Source: Ostrinia nubilalis (Eukaryota; Arthropoda; Insecta; Lepidoptera; Crambidae). Taken from it: a stretch of 64,000 nucleotides of DNA. The position numbers and the translations under genes were made by a program. Every line of letters begins with the position of its first letter. Position 1 is the first letter of the stretch. Of this stretch, positions 63,711 to 64,000 are shown in pieces. The notes under the pieces are model-generated. The model saw nothing but the letters and a program-made list of their open reading frames with translations. It was not told the DNA's origin and did no database searches. The stretch lies in NCBI RefSeq assembly GCF_963855985.1, contig NC_087104.1, positions 10,788,001-10,852,000 of the forward strand, read 5' to 3'.

Positions 63711-64000
63711 ACCCTTTGTCATTTGTATTTTTTAGTATGCGAAGATCATTTCTCAACTCTCAGGTAGTTCTTGTTGTTTTAGTAGCATTTTTATGTAAAA
63801 ATGCATTGATAGACTGTTCATTTTTTTGTATCATGATTAATTGTGTAACTGAAACATAAAATAAATGTGCCTAATTAATATAAATTATAATATACGAATT
63901 ATGCTGAAAGTTATGACGGTGATGGATGAGTGATTCGAGTTTACTTCAATTAAACATGATTATGTAAAGTTGGTGTTTTGGAACAAAAATTGTATGTTTT
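63711..64000. other. AT-rich sequence, nothing recognised
   Basis: Short chance frames only, up to the window edge. Confidence 0.4.

Noticed and set aside
1..64000. tRNA, rRNA, known microRNA and CRISPR arrays
   Set aside because: I looked for tRNA box sequences, familiar conserved microRNA seeds and regular spacer-repeat arrays and found none I could support.

Overview
The window looks like AT-rich nuclear DNA from a moth or butterfly (Lepidoptera). The reasons are RTE-type LINE 3' ends with the ATGATG tail common in this order, a short Helitron with lepidopteran-type ends, abundant GTAGGTACCTAC-type simple motifs, and dense small DNA transposons. The species cannot be named from the sequence.

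Only one protein-coding segment is recognisable. A GC-rich exon on the minus strand (11697-12512) encodes the N-terminal block of the ZNF608/ZNF609 family, known in flies as scribbler/brakeless. The gene is read right to left. A probable noncoding first exon with a CpG-rich promoter lies at about 61.4-61.8 kb, and a possible second leader exon or alternative promoter lies at 29.0-29.4 kb. Most of the window would then be long 5' introns of this gene, and the C-terminal exons would lie beyond base 1. Both candidate leader exons have in-frame stops and no in-frame ATG upstream of the coding exon, so translation should begin inside that exon (Met at 12452, or Met at 12440).

Layout: 351-1109, Mutator/Phantom-like element carrying a FLYWCH zinc finger, with a 9-bp target duplication. 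1.1-10.5 kb, intron without recognised genes. 10.5 kb, a 182-bp foldback element. 11.7-12.5 kb, the coding exon. 14.2-14.9 kb, hAT-like element with a second element inside it. 19.8, 43.4 and 60.1 kb, full copies of a TTA-duplicating MITE, with a fragment at 14.0 kb. 23.4, 39.0 and 63.6 kb, short RTE-like LINE tails, each with a 13-bp target duplication. 32.2, 41.6 and 57.7 kb, hAT-like MITEs with 8-bp duplications. 39.3-40.6 and 44.9-46.1 kb, two copies of one 1220-bp Helitron-like element. 46.9-49.4 kb, a 2.5-kb composite element with 155-bp tandem units. 52.3 kb, a short Helitron. The rest is AT-rich sequence in which I see no gene.

The most interesting points are the following. The scribbler exon is exactly 272 codons with phase 0 at both ends, so a circular RNA made from it would have no stop codon; its human counterpart is the source of circ-ZNF609. 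The inverted arms of the FLYWCH element extend into its coding region. The 2.5-kb satellite-bearing element is unusual. One LINE insertion carries a 5' inversion, and one MITE contains two other elements. All calls were made by eye; no database search was run.
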